Shown piece by piece: positions 51,380-60,162 of a stretch of 64,000 nt of DNA; position 1 is the first letter of the stretch; every line of letters begins with the position of its first letter. The DNA comes from Halorientalis regularis (GTDB taxonomy: Archaea > Halobacteriota > Halobacteria > Halobacteriales > Haloarculaceae), in assembly GCF_023698535.1 (NCBI RefSeq), contig NZ_JALJCL010000001.1, forward strand, positions 1 through 64,000. The letters are read 5' to 3'. Under the pieces are notes generated by a model. It saw only the letters and a list, made by a program, of their open reading frames with translations. It ran no database searches and was not told the DNA's origin. A program made the translations under genes and the position numbers.

Positions 51380-52486
51380 ATGCGCGTCCTCTATCTCACC
51401 GAAGAGGCCATCTCGTTTTCCGACGCGATGGTCCGAGGGGGCGCGATTCACGTCCGGAACGTCGTCACCGGTCTCCGTGACCGGGGCCACGACGTGACCC
51501 TGCTCGACTGGAACGACGCGCCGGAACGCCCGTTCCAGCTCTCGGTGTCGCCACGGACCCGGTTCGTCGACGGACCGCTCCGGACGCTCGGCCACGCCGT
51601 CCGGATCGGCGACCGACGGAACGTGGACGTGATCGTCTCGAAGACGCGCAAGACCTACCTCCCGGGACTGTTCGCCGCCCGACGGTTGGGCGTCCCCCAC
51701 GTCGTCCACGTCGGGTCGAGTCTGGACCCGCCGGTCGAGGGCCTGAGGGGACGCCTCGATCTGGCGTCGTTCGGGGCACGGCTCCGCGCCCCGCACGACG
51801 GCTACCTCGTCGTCTGTGCTCACATCGGCGACCAGTTGCGGGAGCGTGGTGTCGCTCCCGACCGCATCTTCGACGTTCGCAACGCCGTCGACGTGGACCG
51901 GTTCCACCCGGACCGGGTACCGACGCCGCTGGCCGACCGGTTCCGGGACCAGCTCCCGGCGGATGACGGACTCGTGGTCGGCTTCGTCGGCGGCCTCCAG
52001 CCCTACAAGGGCCTCGACGACTTGGCGGACGCACTGGAGCGGACGGAACGGGACTGGCACCTGCTGGTGGCCGGCGACGGGCCGGATCGGGACCGGCTGG
52101 AAGGACGATTCGGCCAACAGGCGACGTTCCTCGGCTCCGTCCCGTACGAGCAGATCCCGGCGCTGTACCACGAGTTCGACGCGTTCGCGCTCCCCTCTCA
52201 CACCGAGGGACTGCCCCGCGTCGTCCTCGAAGCGCAGGCGACGGCCACACCGGTGGTCGCCACTCGCGTCGGCGGTGTCCCGGAAGTGATCGAGGACGGC
52301 GGGACGGGCCTGCTCTGTGACCCCCACCAGCCCGCCGATCTGGCGGACGCGCTGGACCGACTGACGCCGGACGCGGGGGAGCGCGACCGTCTGGGCCGGC
52401 AGGGCCGGGCGGCCGTCGAGACCGAGTTCTCCTGGCCGGCGCTGTACGAGCGGTACGAGCGGGACCTGCGGCAGGTGATCGAATGA
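51380..52486 (+). CDS. Glycosyltransferase family 4
   Basis: A 368-residue GT-B enzyme. The N-terminal acceptor domain has 'VRGGAIHVRNVVTGLRDRGH'. The nucleotide-sugar half shows 'VVGFVGGLQPYKGLDDLADA', 'WHLLVAGDGPDRDRLEGRFG', 'FLGSVPYEQIPALYHEFDAF' and the Glu-rich 'PSHTEGLPRVVLEAQATATP' (EX7E-like). It transfers a sugar from a nucleotide donor; donor and acceptor are unknown. Its stop overlaps the flippase ATG by 4 bp, so saccharide building and export are coupled. Confidence 0.92.
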   Translation: MRVLYLTEEAISFSDAMVRGGAIHVRNVVTGLRDRGHDVTLLDWNDAPERPFQLSVSPRTRFVDGPLRTLGHAVRIGDRRNVDVIVSKTRKTYLPGLFAARRLGVPHVVHVGSSLDPPVEGLRGRLDLASFGARLRAPHDGYLVVCAHIGDQLRERGVAPDRIFDVRNAVDVDRFHPDRVPTPLADRFRDQLPADDGLVVGFVGGLQPYKGLDDLADALERTERDWHLLVAGDGPDRDRLEGRFGQQATFLGSVPYEQIPALYHEFDAFALPSHTEGLPRVVLEAQATATPVVATRVGGVPEVIEDGGTGLLCDPHQPADLADALDRLTPDAGERDRLGRQGRAAVETEFSWPALYERYERDLRQVIE

Positions 52487-54012
52487 GCGATACCGATCAG
52501 GCGATCCGCGACGTGGTCAAGGGGGCGAGCGTCGTCACCATCGGGCTGTTCCTCGAACTCCTCATCGCGTTCGTCGCGCAGGTCGTCGCCGCGCGCTACC
52601 TCTCGGCCGCCGACTTCGGTGGTCTGACTGCAGGGACGGCGCTGCTGGACATCGGAGCCATTCTCGCCGGTCTCGGCCTGGCGTCGGGACTGACGCGGTA
52701 CCTCCCGCGGGTCGAAACGGGCGAGAAGCGCATGCTCGCGCTGGTGACCGTCGTGCTTTCGCTTGCGACCTCGACGGCGCTGGGTGTCGCCGTCGCGACG
52801 AACGCCGCTTTCATCGCCAGCGAGGTGTTCGGCAACCCGAACGTCACGGTCAGTATCCGCGTGTTCGGTGCCGCGATCCCGTTCGCGACGCTGTTGAACG
52901 TCGCGGTCGGCGGCATCCGCGGCCAGGAGCGGTCGACCTACTGGGTGCTGGTCAAGAACATCGTCCACCCCATCGTTCGCATCGGGCTCGTCGTCGCCGC
53001 CGTCCTGTACGGTGCCGATCAGGCCGGACTGGCCGGGGCCTACGCCGTCCCGTACGTCGTCAGCGCGACCATCGGACTGGTCCTGTTGCACCGGACGCTC
53101 CCGCGCACCCGCACCGCGTTCGACCGCGACCGGATCGAGGAGCTGACCCGCTACTCCCTGCCGTTCACCGTCACCGGTGTGTCGAGCTTCGTCTACCGGA
53201 GTATCGACATCTTCCTGGTGCTGTACTTCATCGGTGACGCGGCGACCGGCGTCTACGGCGTCGCCTACGCGGCCGTGAGCTTCATGGGCATGTTCTCGAC
53301 GGCGGTGAACTTCCTGGGGTCGCCCATCGCGAGTCGGCTGGAGAGCGACGGTGCCGTCGCGGACGTGATGGCGATGTTCCGGGCGGTCGTGCGGTGGTTG
53401 CTCGTCGCCAGCGTCTGTGCCCTGGTGCCGCTGGGCGTGTTCGCGACCGACTTCATCGGCGTCATCTACGGCTCGAAGTACGCCGCGGGCGGGACGGTCC
53501 TGACGATCCTCGCCGTCGGGTTCGCCGTGAAGAACGTCCTGAGCATCCACAATTCGATCCTGGAGGCGGTCGGCCGCTCGAAGGTACTCTCGTTCAACAG
53601 CGCCCTCGCGGCCGTCACGAACCTCGCCCTCAACGTCGTGCTCATCCCGCGCATGGGCATCGTCGGCGCGGCCGTCGCGACGACCGCCTCCTTCCTCCTG
53701 CGGGACGGCCTGGCCGCGATCCAGGTCTACCTCGCGCTCGACGAGACGCCGCTGTCCTGGCGCGCCACTCGGTCGGTCACCCTGGCCGTCCCTTTCCTCG
53801 CGATCGTCTGGACAGTCGTCGCGCCGGCGACGCCTGGAACCGTCCTCTGGCTGGTCGGCATCACGGGCGTGACTGCGACCGCCTACGTCGTCGCGGTGTT
53901 GCTGGTCTTCGGGCTCTCGGAGACCGACGTGATGATCATCCGGTCGGCCGAGGAACAGTACGGCCTCCCGCTTGGACGGGTCGACGGGCTCATCCGCTGG
54001 CTCGCGAATTGA
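52483..54012 (+). CDS. Polysaccharide/lipid-linked oligosaccharide flippase (Wzx/MATE-like)
   Basis: A 509-residue protein with about 12-14 hydrophobic helices. It begins 'VVKGASVVTIGLFLELLIAF' and 'ARYLSAADFGGLTAGTALLD', the N-terminal pattern of the polysaccharide biosynthesis/oligosaccharide flippase family. 'YSLPFTVTGVSSFVYRSIDI' is the conserved mid-protein block. It probably flips a lipid-linked glycan across the membrane. Translationally coupled to the GT4 gene upstream (ATGA). AglR-type function in N-glycosylation is one possibility. Confidence 0.92.
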   Translation: MSDTDQAIRDVVKGASVVTIGLFLELLIAFVAQVVAARYLSAADFGGLTAGTALLDIGAILAGLGLASGLTRYLPRVETGEKRMLALVTVVLSLATSTALGVAVATNAAFIASEVFGNPNVTVSIRVFGAAIPFATLLNVAVGGIRGQERSTYWVLVKNIVHPIVRIGLVVAAVLYGADQAGLAGAYAVPYVVSATIGLVLLHRTLPRTRTAFDRDRIEELTRYSLPFTVTGVSSFVYRSIDIFLVLYFIGDAATGVYGVAYAAVSFMGMFSTAVNFLGSPIASRLESDGAVADVMAMFRAVVRWLLVASVCALVPLGVFATDFIGVIYGSKYAAGGTVLTILAVGFAVKNVLSIHNSILEAVGRSKVLSFNSALAAVTNLALNVVLIPRMGIVGAAVATTASFLLRDGLAAIQVYLALDETPLSWRATRSVTLAVPFLAIVWTVVAPATPGTVLWLVGITGVTATAYVVAVLLVFGLSETDVMIIRSAEEQYGLPLGRVDGLIRWLAN

Positions 54013-54079
54013 CGGTGGCGAGAGTGGACCGTTCGGGAAACCAACACACCTAACTCGGCCGCTCTGGCACCTACGGGTG

Positions 54080-54940
54080 ATGGGTCTCGATCCGCGACAC
54101 GCCCTCTCCGAGGTGCGCAAGAACTTCACCTCGCTCAACTGGTGGCGAAACCGGGTGTTCGTCCCGTTCGTCTTCGGTACGGCGACCAGGCTCTATCCGG
54201 GGTATCCCGGGTACGACGAGGCGGTGCGCGTCATGGAGGAGGACTGGGACACGATGATCGTCCTCGACGCCTGCCGAGCGGACTGCTTCGAGCGGACCGT
54301 CGATCTCGACCGCTTCGACGAGTACCAGTCCCGCGTCAGCCTCGGGAGCCACTCCAGCGAGTGGACCCGCCGGAACTTCCAGGGAGGTTCGTTCGGGGAC
54401 ACGGTATACGTCTCGGCCAACCCGCACACCGCACTCGAAGCCGGCGACGCCTTCCACCACGTGGTCGAACTCTGGGAGACCGACTTCGACGACGACGCGG
54501 GCGTCGTCCGCCCCGAAGTCGTCCGCGACGCCGCCATCGAAGCCCACGAAGAATTCCCCGACAAGCGGCTGATCGTCCACTTCATGCAACCACACGGGCC
54601 CTACATCGGAAGCGACATCGGCGACGACCCTGACGACGAACGGCGTCACTGGCGGGCCTACACTGAGAACCTCGAATACGTCTTGCCCTTCGCCGACGAT
54701 ATCATCGAAGTAGTGCCTGGAAAAACCGTCGTCACCGCTGACCACGGCCAGATCCACGCGACCGGGATCGCCGACAAACTGGGCTTGGGCGGCCACAAAC
54801 CCCGTCTCCGCCTCCCCGAACTCGTCGAGATACCGTGGGCCGTGCTGGACGGCGAGCGCCGCGAGATACGGGCCGGCGAGACCAGTCAGGCCCAGGGCGA
54901 ACAGGTTCAGAATCGGCTCGAGGACCTGGGCTATCTCTGA
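54080..54940 (+). CDS. Short sulfatase-like (alkaline phosphatase superfamily) protein
   Basis: A 286-residue protein. 'DTMIVLDACRADCFERTVDL' carries the metal-binding Asp of the N-terminal strand, and 'GKTVVTADHGQIHATGIADK' the Asp-His metal pair. 'KRLIVHFMQPHGPYIGSDIG' matches the sulfatase 'H..PHgPY' block. No CxPxR formylglycine motif is present; the candidate nucleophile region is 'GSHSSEWTRRNFQGGSFG'. It ends 'QVQNRLEDLGYL', the tail shared with its neighbours. It may transfer or remove a phospho-substituent on the locus glycan. It follows the flippase by 67 bp in the same direction. Confidence 0.8.
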   Translation: MGLDPRHALSEVRKNFTSLNWWRNRVFVPFVFGTATRLYPGYPGYDEAVRVMEEDWDTMIVLDACRADCFERTVDLDRFDEYQSRVSLGSHSSEWTRRNFQGGSFGDTVYVSANPHTALEAGDAFHHVVELWETDFDDDAGVVRPEVVRDAAIEAHEEFPDKRLIVHFMQPHGPYIGSDIGDDPDDERRHWRAYTENLEYVLPFADDIIEVVPGKTVVTADHGQIHATGIADKLGLGGHKPRLRLPELVEIPWAVLDGERREIRAGETSQAQGEQVQNRLEDLGYL

Positions 54941-54961
54941 GCACTCGGGATGGGAGTTCCC

Positions 54962-56320
54962 TCACTCAACGTATCCGAGGTCCTCGAGCCGCTGTTTCAC
55001 CTCGTCGCTCTCTTCGACCTCGGGGAGGTCGGTATCGGTAGCTCGAGCCTCGGCAGCGTGGTCTTCCAGCAGAGCGCGGAATTGCTCGACGATTTCGGGA
55101 CTCTCCGCGCTCACGTCGTGTTCTTCGCCGGGGTCCTCGGTGAGGTGGTACAATTCCACGGTGTCGGCCTCGCGGTCCCACAGGAGTTTCCACTCCGGAG
55201 TTCGGGTGGCGAGCATCCCGCCGCCCGAGGCGGTACAAACGACGACTTGCTCCTCGCGCTCCTCGCCAGCCATCAGCGGTTCGAGACTGCGCCCCTGGAC
55301 GGCCTCGGGCGTCTCGACGCCCAGCAGGTCGTACAGTGTCGGGGGTACGTCGATGAGCGACACCTGCTGGTCGATCTGCCGACCATCACGGCCTGGCACG
55401 TCGAACACCAGCGGGACGTGGAGGAGTTCGTCGTAGTTGTAGGGATGGTGACCGTAGCGGTCGTGTTCACCGAACGCCTCGCCGTGGTCCGCCGTCACGA
55501 CGACGGTCGTGTCCTCGCGGGCATCCTGTGCTTCGAGTTTTTCGAGAAGCCGGTTCAGGTTGTGATCCATGTAGCGAATCTCTCCATCGTAGAGATCGAG
55601 CAAGTCCGACTGGTCCTCCGCGGTCAGCGAGTCAGGATCCTCCTGCATCCGGCCGTTGAGGTCGGCGGTCCGCCGGGTCGATAGCGGGTCGACATCGATG
55701 TCTTCGAGGAACCGGTCCGGCGGCGTGAACGGGTAGTGGACATCCATATAGTGGAGCCACATGAAGTAGGGCGAGTGGCCGTCCCAGTCGGACTCCAGCC
55801 AGTCGATGGCCCGGTCCGTTATCTCTGTCGCCGGCGCGTACGCGGAGGTCTCCGTCTTCATCGTCACGTAGTGCCAGATGCGCCGCAGGACGGTGTAAAG
55901 TCGTGAGTCGGACGGCACCTGCTCGTCGACGAAGTTCTTTATCGTACGAGCGTCGTCGTCGTCTTCCGCACCGTCGTTGAACGTGTCGAACCCGTGGTTG
56001 TAGTTCTTCTCCGGGCCCAGGTGGGGGTTGGAGTGGTACCCCACCGTTCGCATACCTGCGTCCTGCAGGGTGGCAGAGAGGAAGGGTCGCCGCTCGTCGA
56101 GGTACCGGTACCCGCCGTACATCGCTGGGTACGTGCCGGTCAGGAGGGTCGGGAAACTGGAGGGCGTGTTGGGTCCGTTCGCGAACGCCCTATTGAAGCA
56201 GAACCCGTCCTTGGCCAGACGTGAGAGGGTGGGTGCCGGGGTAACCGCCCTGTCCGACTGGAGGGCTCTGTCGTAGCGGAGACTGTCGATGGTGACGAGA
56301 ACCACGTTCGAGACGGACAT
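54962..56320 (-). CDS. Sulfatase-like hydrolase/transferase, Thr/Ser-nucleophile type
   Basis: A 452-residue enzyme. 'NVVLVTIDSLRYDRALQSDR' opens with the metal Asp. 'FANGPNTPSSFPTLLTGTYP' occupies the nucleophile position with Thr/Ser instead of the Cys of CxPxR sulfatases. 'SPYFMWLHYMDVHYPFTPPD', 'TTVVVTADHGEAFGEHDRYG' and 'LHVPLVFDVPG' are sulfatase-family blocks. It ends 'VKQRLEDLGYVE'. Without the formylglycine Cys, phosphodiesterase or phosphoglycerol-transferase-like chemistry is more likely. A TATA at 56345-56352 lies 28 bp before the ATG at 56320, excluding the upstream in-frame start. Confidence 0.86.
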   Translation of the reverse strand: MSVSNVVLVTIDSLRYDRALQSDRAVTPAPTLSRLAKDGFCFNRAFANGPNTPSSFPTLLTGTYPAMYGGYRYLDERRPFLSATLQDAGMRTVGYHSNPHLGPEKNYNHGFDTFNDGAEDDDDARTIKNFVDEQVPSDSRLYTVLRRIWHYVTMKTETSAYAPATEITDRAIDWLESDWDGHSPYFMWLHYMDVHYPFTPPDRFLEDIDVDPLSTRRTADLNGRMQEDPDSLTAEDQSDLLDLYDGEIRYMDHNLNRLLEKLEAQDAREDTTVVVTADHGEAFGEHDRYGHHPYNYDELLHVPLVFDVPGRDGRQIDQQVSLIDVPPTLYDLLGVETPEAVQGRSLEPLMAGEEREEQVVVCTASGGGMLATRTPEWKLLWDREADTVELYHLTEDPGEEHDVSAESPEIVEQFRALLEDHAAEARATDTDLPEVEESDEVKQRLEDLGYVE

Positions 56321-56344
56321 TTTACGTCCGACTTTCAACAGCGT

Positions 56345-56352
56345 CTATATCA
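56345..56352 (-). promoter_or_regulatory. TATA box of the sulfatase-like gene ending at 54962
   Basis: Plus-strand ctatatca is centred 28 bp upstream of the ATG at 56320, consistent with a leaderless transcript. Confidence 0.6.
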
Positions 56353-56456
56353 GTTTTTCCCGTCGGACGCGGTTCGAAGCCGTCTATTCCGTAGTCCCCG
56401 GATATCCAAACATATACGGTTCTCTCCAGCGGTTGTAGGAACGACTCGAACCGCCA

Positions 56457-57908
56457 ATGCCACGTCACGCAATCCTGATTACCGTCGACTGTTTGCGGTA
56501 CGACCGGCTCTCAGTCGCCGGCTACGACCGGCCCGTCTCGCCGACGATGGACGCGCTCGCCGAGGTGGGGGCCTTCTGCGACGAGGCTATCGCGACGGGG
56601 CCGAACACCCGCACGAGTTTTCCGGGGATTCTCTGTTCGACATATCCGCTGATGTACGGTGGGTACGCCCAGTTGACGGGCACTCGACAGGTCGTCAGCG
56701 AGGCGTTTCAGGACCGAGGATTCCGGACCGTCGGTGTCAACACAAACACGCAACTGCACTCACGGTTCGGCTGGGACCGCGGCTTCGACGTGTACTACGA
56801 CAACGAACGGACGCTGGTCGACGACCAGTCACTCGATATAGAGACCGGCGACAGTAGCGACGACGGTTCGCGTGCGGCGGAGTTCGTCGAGACGGCCAAG
56901 GAAAAAGTATACGCCTCGCTGGACCAGAACGGCCTCCCATACCGGCTGGTCGAATCCGTCTATCGACGGGTAGCGACCCGTTCAGCACCGCACACGTCGG
57001 CCAGCGAGGCCGTCGACCGCGCCTTCAGGTACCTGGACGCGCTCCCCGGTGAGAAACCGCTCTTCCTGTGGGTTCACTTCATGGAGCCACACTCGCCATA
57101 CGTCCCGCCGAGGTCCTACCGCGAGCAGTTCCTCGACGAACCGCTCTCGGACAGTGAGATGTGGCGCATCAACGACAAGGTGAACACGAAGGAAGCGGAC
57201 GCGACCGACCGTGAAGTCTCGATAATCTCGGATCTCTACGACGCTTCTATCAGAGAGGTCGACGACCAGATTGGCCGCTTGGTCGAGGGTCTCCGTGAGC
57301 GTGGCTACTGGGAGGACGCGATGGCCATTCTCTGTGGCGACCACGGCGAGGAGTTCCGGGAACACGGCGAACTGGCACACGGCGGCCGACCCTACGACGA
57401 ACTCGTCCGCGTGCCCCTCATCGTCCGGCGTGGCGACGAGTCGATATCGTTCCCCGAGGGCGTGACCTCGACCATCGACGTCGCGCCGACTCTACTCGAC
57501 GCGACAGTCGAGGACGCGACCGTCCCCGAGCGGTTCCACGGTCTCTCGCTCGACCCCATCCTCCGGAGCGAGGAACCGATGCCCGAGGATCGGGCCGTCT
57601 TCAGCCAGATCGCGGCAGGTGGCTGGCGCGAAATCGACCTGAACAACCGGATAACTGCCTGCCGGACCGACGAGTGGAAGTTCATCACCTCCGTCCGTGA
57701 CGAGGACGCCGACGAACTGTTCTACATCCCCGAGGACCAGTACGAACAGAACGATTGCGCGGCGGCCAACCCAGAAACGGTCGACGCGATGATCGACCGC
57801 GTCGCGGATCATTACGCGCTCGACGCCTACGAGAACTACGCCATCGAGGACGCGGTCGAACCCGACGACCTCGGCGACCAGCTCGAAGCCCTCGGATACG
57901 TGAAGTGA
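56457..57908 (+). CDS. Sulfatase-like hydrolase/transferase, Thr-nucleophile type
   Basis: A 483-residue paralogue of the preceding gene. 'HAILITVDCLRYDRLSVAGY' supplies the metal Asp, 'IATGPNTRTSFPGILCSTYP' has Thr at the nucleophile site, 'KPLFLWVHFMEPHSPYVPPR' and 'AMAILCGDHGEEFREHGELA' are the metal/His blocks, and the C-terminus is 'LGDQLEALGYVK'. No CxPxR motif. It is probably extracytoplasmic-substrate directed, but no signal peptide is visible, so it may act in the cytoplasm on lipid-linked or nucleotide intermediates. A TATA-like catatac lies about 45 bp before the ATG. Confidence 0.86.
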   Translation: MPRHAILITVDCLRYDRLSVAGYDRPVSPTMDALAEVGAFCDEAIATGPNTRTSFPGILCSTYPLMYGGYAQLTGTRQVVSEAFQDRGFRTVGVNTNTQLHSRFGWDRGFDVYYDNERTLVDDQSLDIETGDSSDDGSRAAEFVETAKEKVYASLDQNGLPYRLVESVYRRVATRSAPHTSASEAVDRAFRYLDALPGEKPLFLWVHFMEPHSPYVPPRSYREQFLDEPLSDSEMWRINDKVNTKEADATDREVSIISDLYDASIREVDDQIGRLVEGLRERGYWEDAMAILCGDHGEEFREHGELAHGGRPYDELVRVPLIVRRGDESISFPEGVTSTIDVAPTLLDATVEDATVPERFHGLSLDPILRSEEPMPEDRAVFSQIAAGGWREIDLNNRITACRTDEWKFITSVRDEDADELFYIPEDQYEQNDCAAANPETVDAMIDRVADHYALDAYENYAIEDAVEPDDLGDQLEALGYVK

Positions 57909-57918
57909 CGAGTAGTTC

Positions 57919-59307
57919 TCAGCTTTCCTCCTCTTCGCGCAGTTCCATGTAGCCCAGCGCTTCGAGTTGTTCGCGGTCCACCTCGTCTTCCGGCTCTCGC
58001 GGGTCCTCCACGTCGCGGTCGAGCACGGAGTCGGGGATCGGCCGTGCGAGTCGGGCGGCCACGTCGGGGTTGTCGTCGACGACGTTCTCGGTCTCGGCCG
58101 GGTCGGCGGTCAGATCGTACAACCGTTCGCCCTCGCCGGTGTCGATGTACTTCCACCCGTCGTGACGCACTGCGACGGCCGGGTCTCTGTCGTTTGGCTG
58201 GCCGAGTGTGACGACTTCGCGTCCGTCGCCCTCGAACAGCGGCGTCCCCTGGAAGTCGTACGCGTCGGGGTCCAGACCGTGGAACTGGCAGATCGTCGGT
58301 GCCAGGTCGAGCAACTGGCGCTGTTCGGTGACGGTCGCCCCGCCTGCGGGGTCGTCCGCCCGCTTGGCGATCAGGGGCACGTGGATGAGCTCGTCGTAGG
58401 GGTAGTTCCGGTGGAAGTACTTCCCGTGTTCGTAGAACTCCTCGCCGTGGTCGCTGGAGAACAGCAGGTTCGTCTCGTCCCAGAGCCCCCGGTCGCGGAG
58501 GTAGTCGAAGAGTCGAGCGATGTGTCGCGAGCAGTAGCGAACGTCCGAATCGTAGAGGTCGACCAGCAACTGGCGCTCGGACTCGGAGATGGCGTCGGGG
58601 TTGGTGCCGGCCGTCTTCATCAGTTCACGGACGCACTCCTGCTCGACCGTCCCGTCGTGGTAGGCCGGGTCGTCGTCGTGGACGCCGTACGGGCGGTGGG
58701 CTTCCATGTAGTGGACCCACAGGAAGAAGTCCTCGCGGTCGGTCTCCTCGAACCAGTCGATGACCCGGTCGGTGACCACTTCGGCGCTGGTGTAGCCGCT
58801 GTGTTCGAAGGGTGTCTCCGGATAGAGCCTCCGGTAGGGGCGCTTCAACACGTCGTAGAGCCTGTCGGCACCGCGACGCTGGAGTTGCTGGCTGATCCAC
58901 GTCGCGACCTTGTTCACCCGGTAGCCGATCAGTTCCGTCAGCGGGCGGTCGGCGTTGGCCTCGTCGAAGTTCTCGTCGCGGCCGAGGTCGATGGTCTCCC
59001 CGTACTCGAACCCCCCGTGGACGAGCCCGATGCCGGTCTGGGTCCCGATCACTGCGGTCTCGGTACCACCCGATTCCAGCGTCGGTGCGAGTTTCGGAAT
59101 GGCGTCCAGATTCTCGTAGGCCAGGTAGCGCGAGGTCTGGAACGACGGGACCGAGATGCGGGTGTACGTCCCGTTCGAGAACGCAGATTCGAACCGCGTC
59201 CCCGCCCCCGTGAGTTCGTCCAGCACCGGCATCGTGTCGCGTTCGTACCCGTACTGACCGAGGTGATCGGCACGGAGCGCGTCGACGGTCAGCAGTAACG
59301 TCTTCAT
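57919..59307 (-). CDS. Sulfatase-like hydrolase/transferase
   Basis: A 462-residue member. 'KTLLLTVDALRADHLGQYGY' is the N-terminal metal block, 'FSNGTYTRISVPSFQTSRYL' occupies the nucleophile position (Thr/Ser, no Cys), and 'DFFLWVHYMEAHRPYGVHDD' and 'NLLFSSDHGEEFYEHGKYFH' follow. 'EQLEALGYMELREEEES' ends the protein, with the LGY tail extended by a short acidic end. The stop is 10 bp from the stop of the convergent paralogue. ATG 59307 is supported by a TATA at 59333-59340. Confidence 0.86.
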   Translation of the reverse strand: MKTLLLTVDALRADHLGQYGYERDTMPVLDELTGAGTRFESAFSNGTYTRISVPSFQTSRYLAYENLDAIPKLAPTLESGGTETAVIGTQTGIGLVHGGFEYGETIDLGRDENFDEANADRPLTELIGYRVNKVATWISQQLQRRGADRLYDVLKRPYRRLYPETPFEHSGYTSAEVVTDRVIDWFEETDREDFFLWVHYMEAHRPYGVHDDDPAYHDGTVEQECVRELMKTAGTNPDAISESERQLLVDLYDSDVRYCSRHIARLFDYLRDRGLWDETNLLFSSDHGEEFYEHGKYFHRNYPYDELIHVPLIAKRADDPAGGATVTEQRQLLDLAPTICQFHGLDPDAYDFQGTPLFEGDGREVVTLGQPNDRDPAVAVRHDGWKYIDTGEGERLYDLTADPAETENVVDDNPDVAARLARPIPDSVLDRDVEDPREPEDEVDREQLEALGYMELREEEES

Positions 59308-59332
59308 TGGTGAAGCCGTCAATTGCGTGTCT

Positions 59333-59340
59333 GATAAAGT
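59333..59340 (-). promoter_or_regulatory. TATA box of the sulfatase-like gene ending at 57919
   Basis: Plus-strand gataaagt is centred 29 bp upstream of the ATG at 59307. Confidence 0.55.
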
Positions 59341-59364
59341 ATTCCGAGTCGCGTCGCGGCCGGA

Positions 59365-60162
59365 TCAGGCCTCGACATCCGAGAGGTGGACCCCGTGGTC
59401 GACCGCGTCACACAGCCGCTCGAACGCCTCGAATCCGTCCGCGAGTCGCATACAGGCGGGGTGGGCCAGGACGGTCGCGACCGTCCCCGAGTCCCGGTGG
59501 CCTTCGACGTGTTCCAGCACCCAGTTGGCCCAGTCCGCGGGCGAGCGCGACTCGGTCCCGAACGGCCCCTCGAAGTCGTCGTCGGCGACGAACTCGGGCG
59601 TTCTGAACGCGTGATAGACGTGTTCGTGGTCGGGCGGCGTGTTGATCGGGACGACCGTCAGCCGACTCTCCTGTCTGATTTCGCCGTCGGGGTCGACGTG
59701 ATCCGAGAAGTGCGTGACGCCGTACCGCGAGAGGAGGTCGGCAGTGTGACGGTCGTGGCGGTAGGCGTGGTCGCGCCAGCTCCGCACGAGGACGCCCAGT
59801 TGCTCGAACGCGTCGACCGTCTTCCGGATCTCGTAGGCCTGGAACACGCGGGGTCCGTTCCACGAGCCGATCGCCCCACCGGTCACCTTCCCCAGCGCAC
59901 GCCACGCCGCGTGGACCGGGGTCGTGAACGCCCAGTAGTTGTGCCCGCCCAGTTCCACGTTGTCCATCTCGGCCAGCGTCCGCATCCGCTCGGGCTCCTC
60001 TTCGATGCACTTGGCCGTACAGAATAGCGTGACCGGCACGTCGTGTTCGGCCGCGATCTCGGCGTACTCGACGGCCGCCGCGACTTCCGTCCCGTCCAGG
60101 TACTCCTGATCGCGGGTCGCCATCGACACGTGGTGAACGTCGCCAGTGATGCAGACGGTCAT
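59365..60162 (-). CDS. Polysaccharide deacetylase family protein (NodB-like)
   Basis: A 265-residue protein. 'TVCITGDVHHVSMATRDQEY' begins the NodB-like barrel with the catalytic/metal Asp, 'HDVPVTLFCTAKCIEEEPER' is strand/helix 2, 'DNVELGGHNYWAFTTPVHAA' carries the metal-binding His (H.NYW), and 'VRSWRDHAYRHDRHTADLLS' and 'TVATVLAHPACMRLADGFEA' complete the fold. It likely deacetylates an amino sugar in the locus glycan. The ATG overlaps the stop of the upstream phosphodiesterase-like gene by 4 bp; the longer open frame upstream is antisense-like. Confidence 0.83.
   Translation of the reverse strand: MTVCITGDVHHVSMATRDQEYLDGTEVAAAVEYAEIAAEHDVPVTLFCTAKCIEEEPERMRTLAEMDNVELGGHNYWAFTTPVHAAWRALGKVTGGAIGSWNGPRVFQAYEIRKTVDAFEQLGVLVRSWRDHAYRHDRHTADLLSRYGVTHFSDHVDPDGEIRQESRLTVVPINTPPDHEHVYHAFRTPEFVADDDFEGPFGTESRSPADWANWVLEHVEGHRDSGTVATVLAHPACMRLADGFEAFERLCDAVDHGVHLSDVEA

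Noticed and set aside
57967-59298. 443-codon plus-strand open frame opposite a sulfatase-like gene
   Set aside because: Repetitive Val/Glu/Asp pattern mirrors the sulfatase-like codons; no start signals or motifs.
54962-59307. Calling the three long paralogues true sulfatases
   Set aside because: The CxPxR formylglycine signature is missing in all three; Thr/Ser occupies the nucleophile site.
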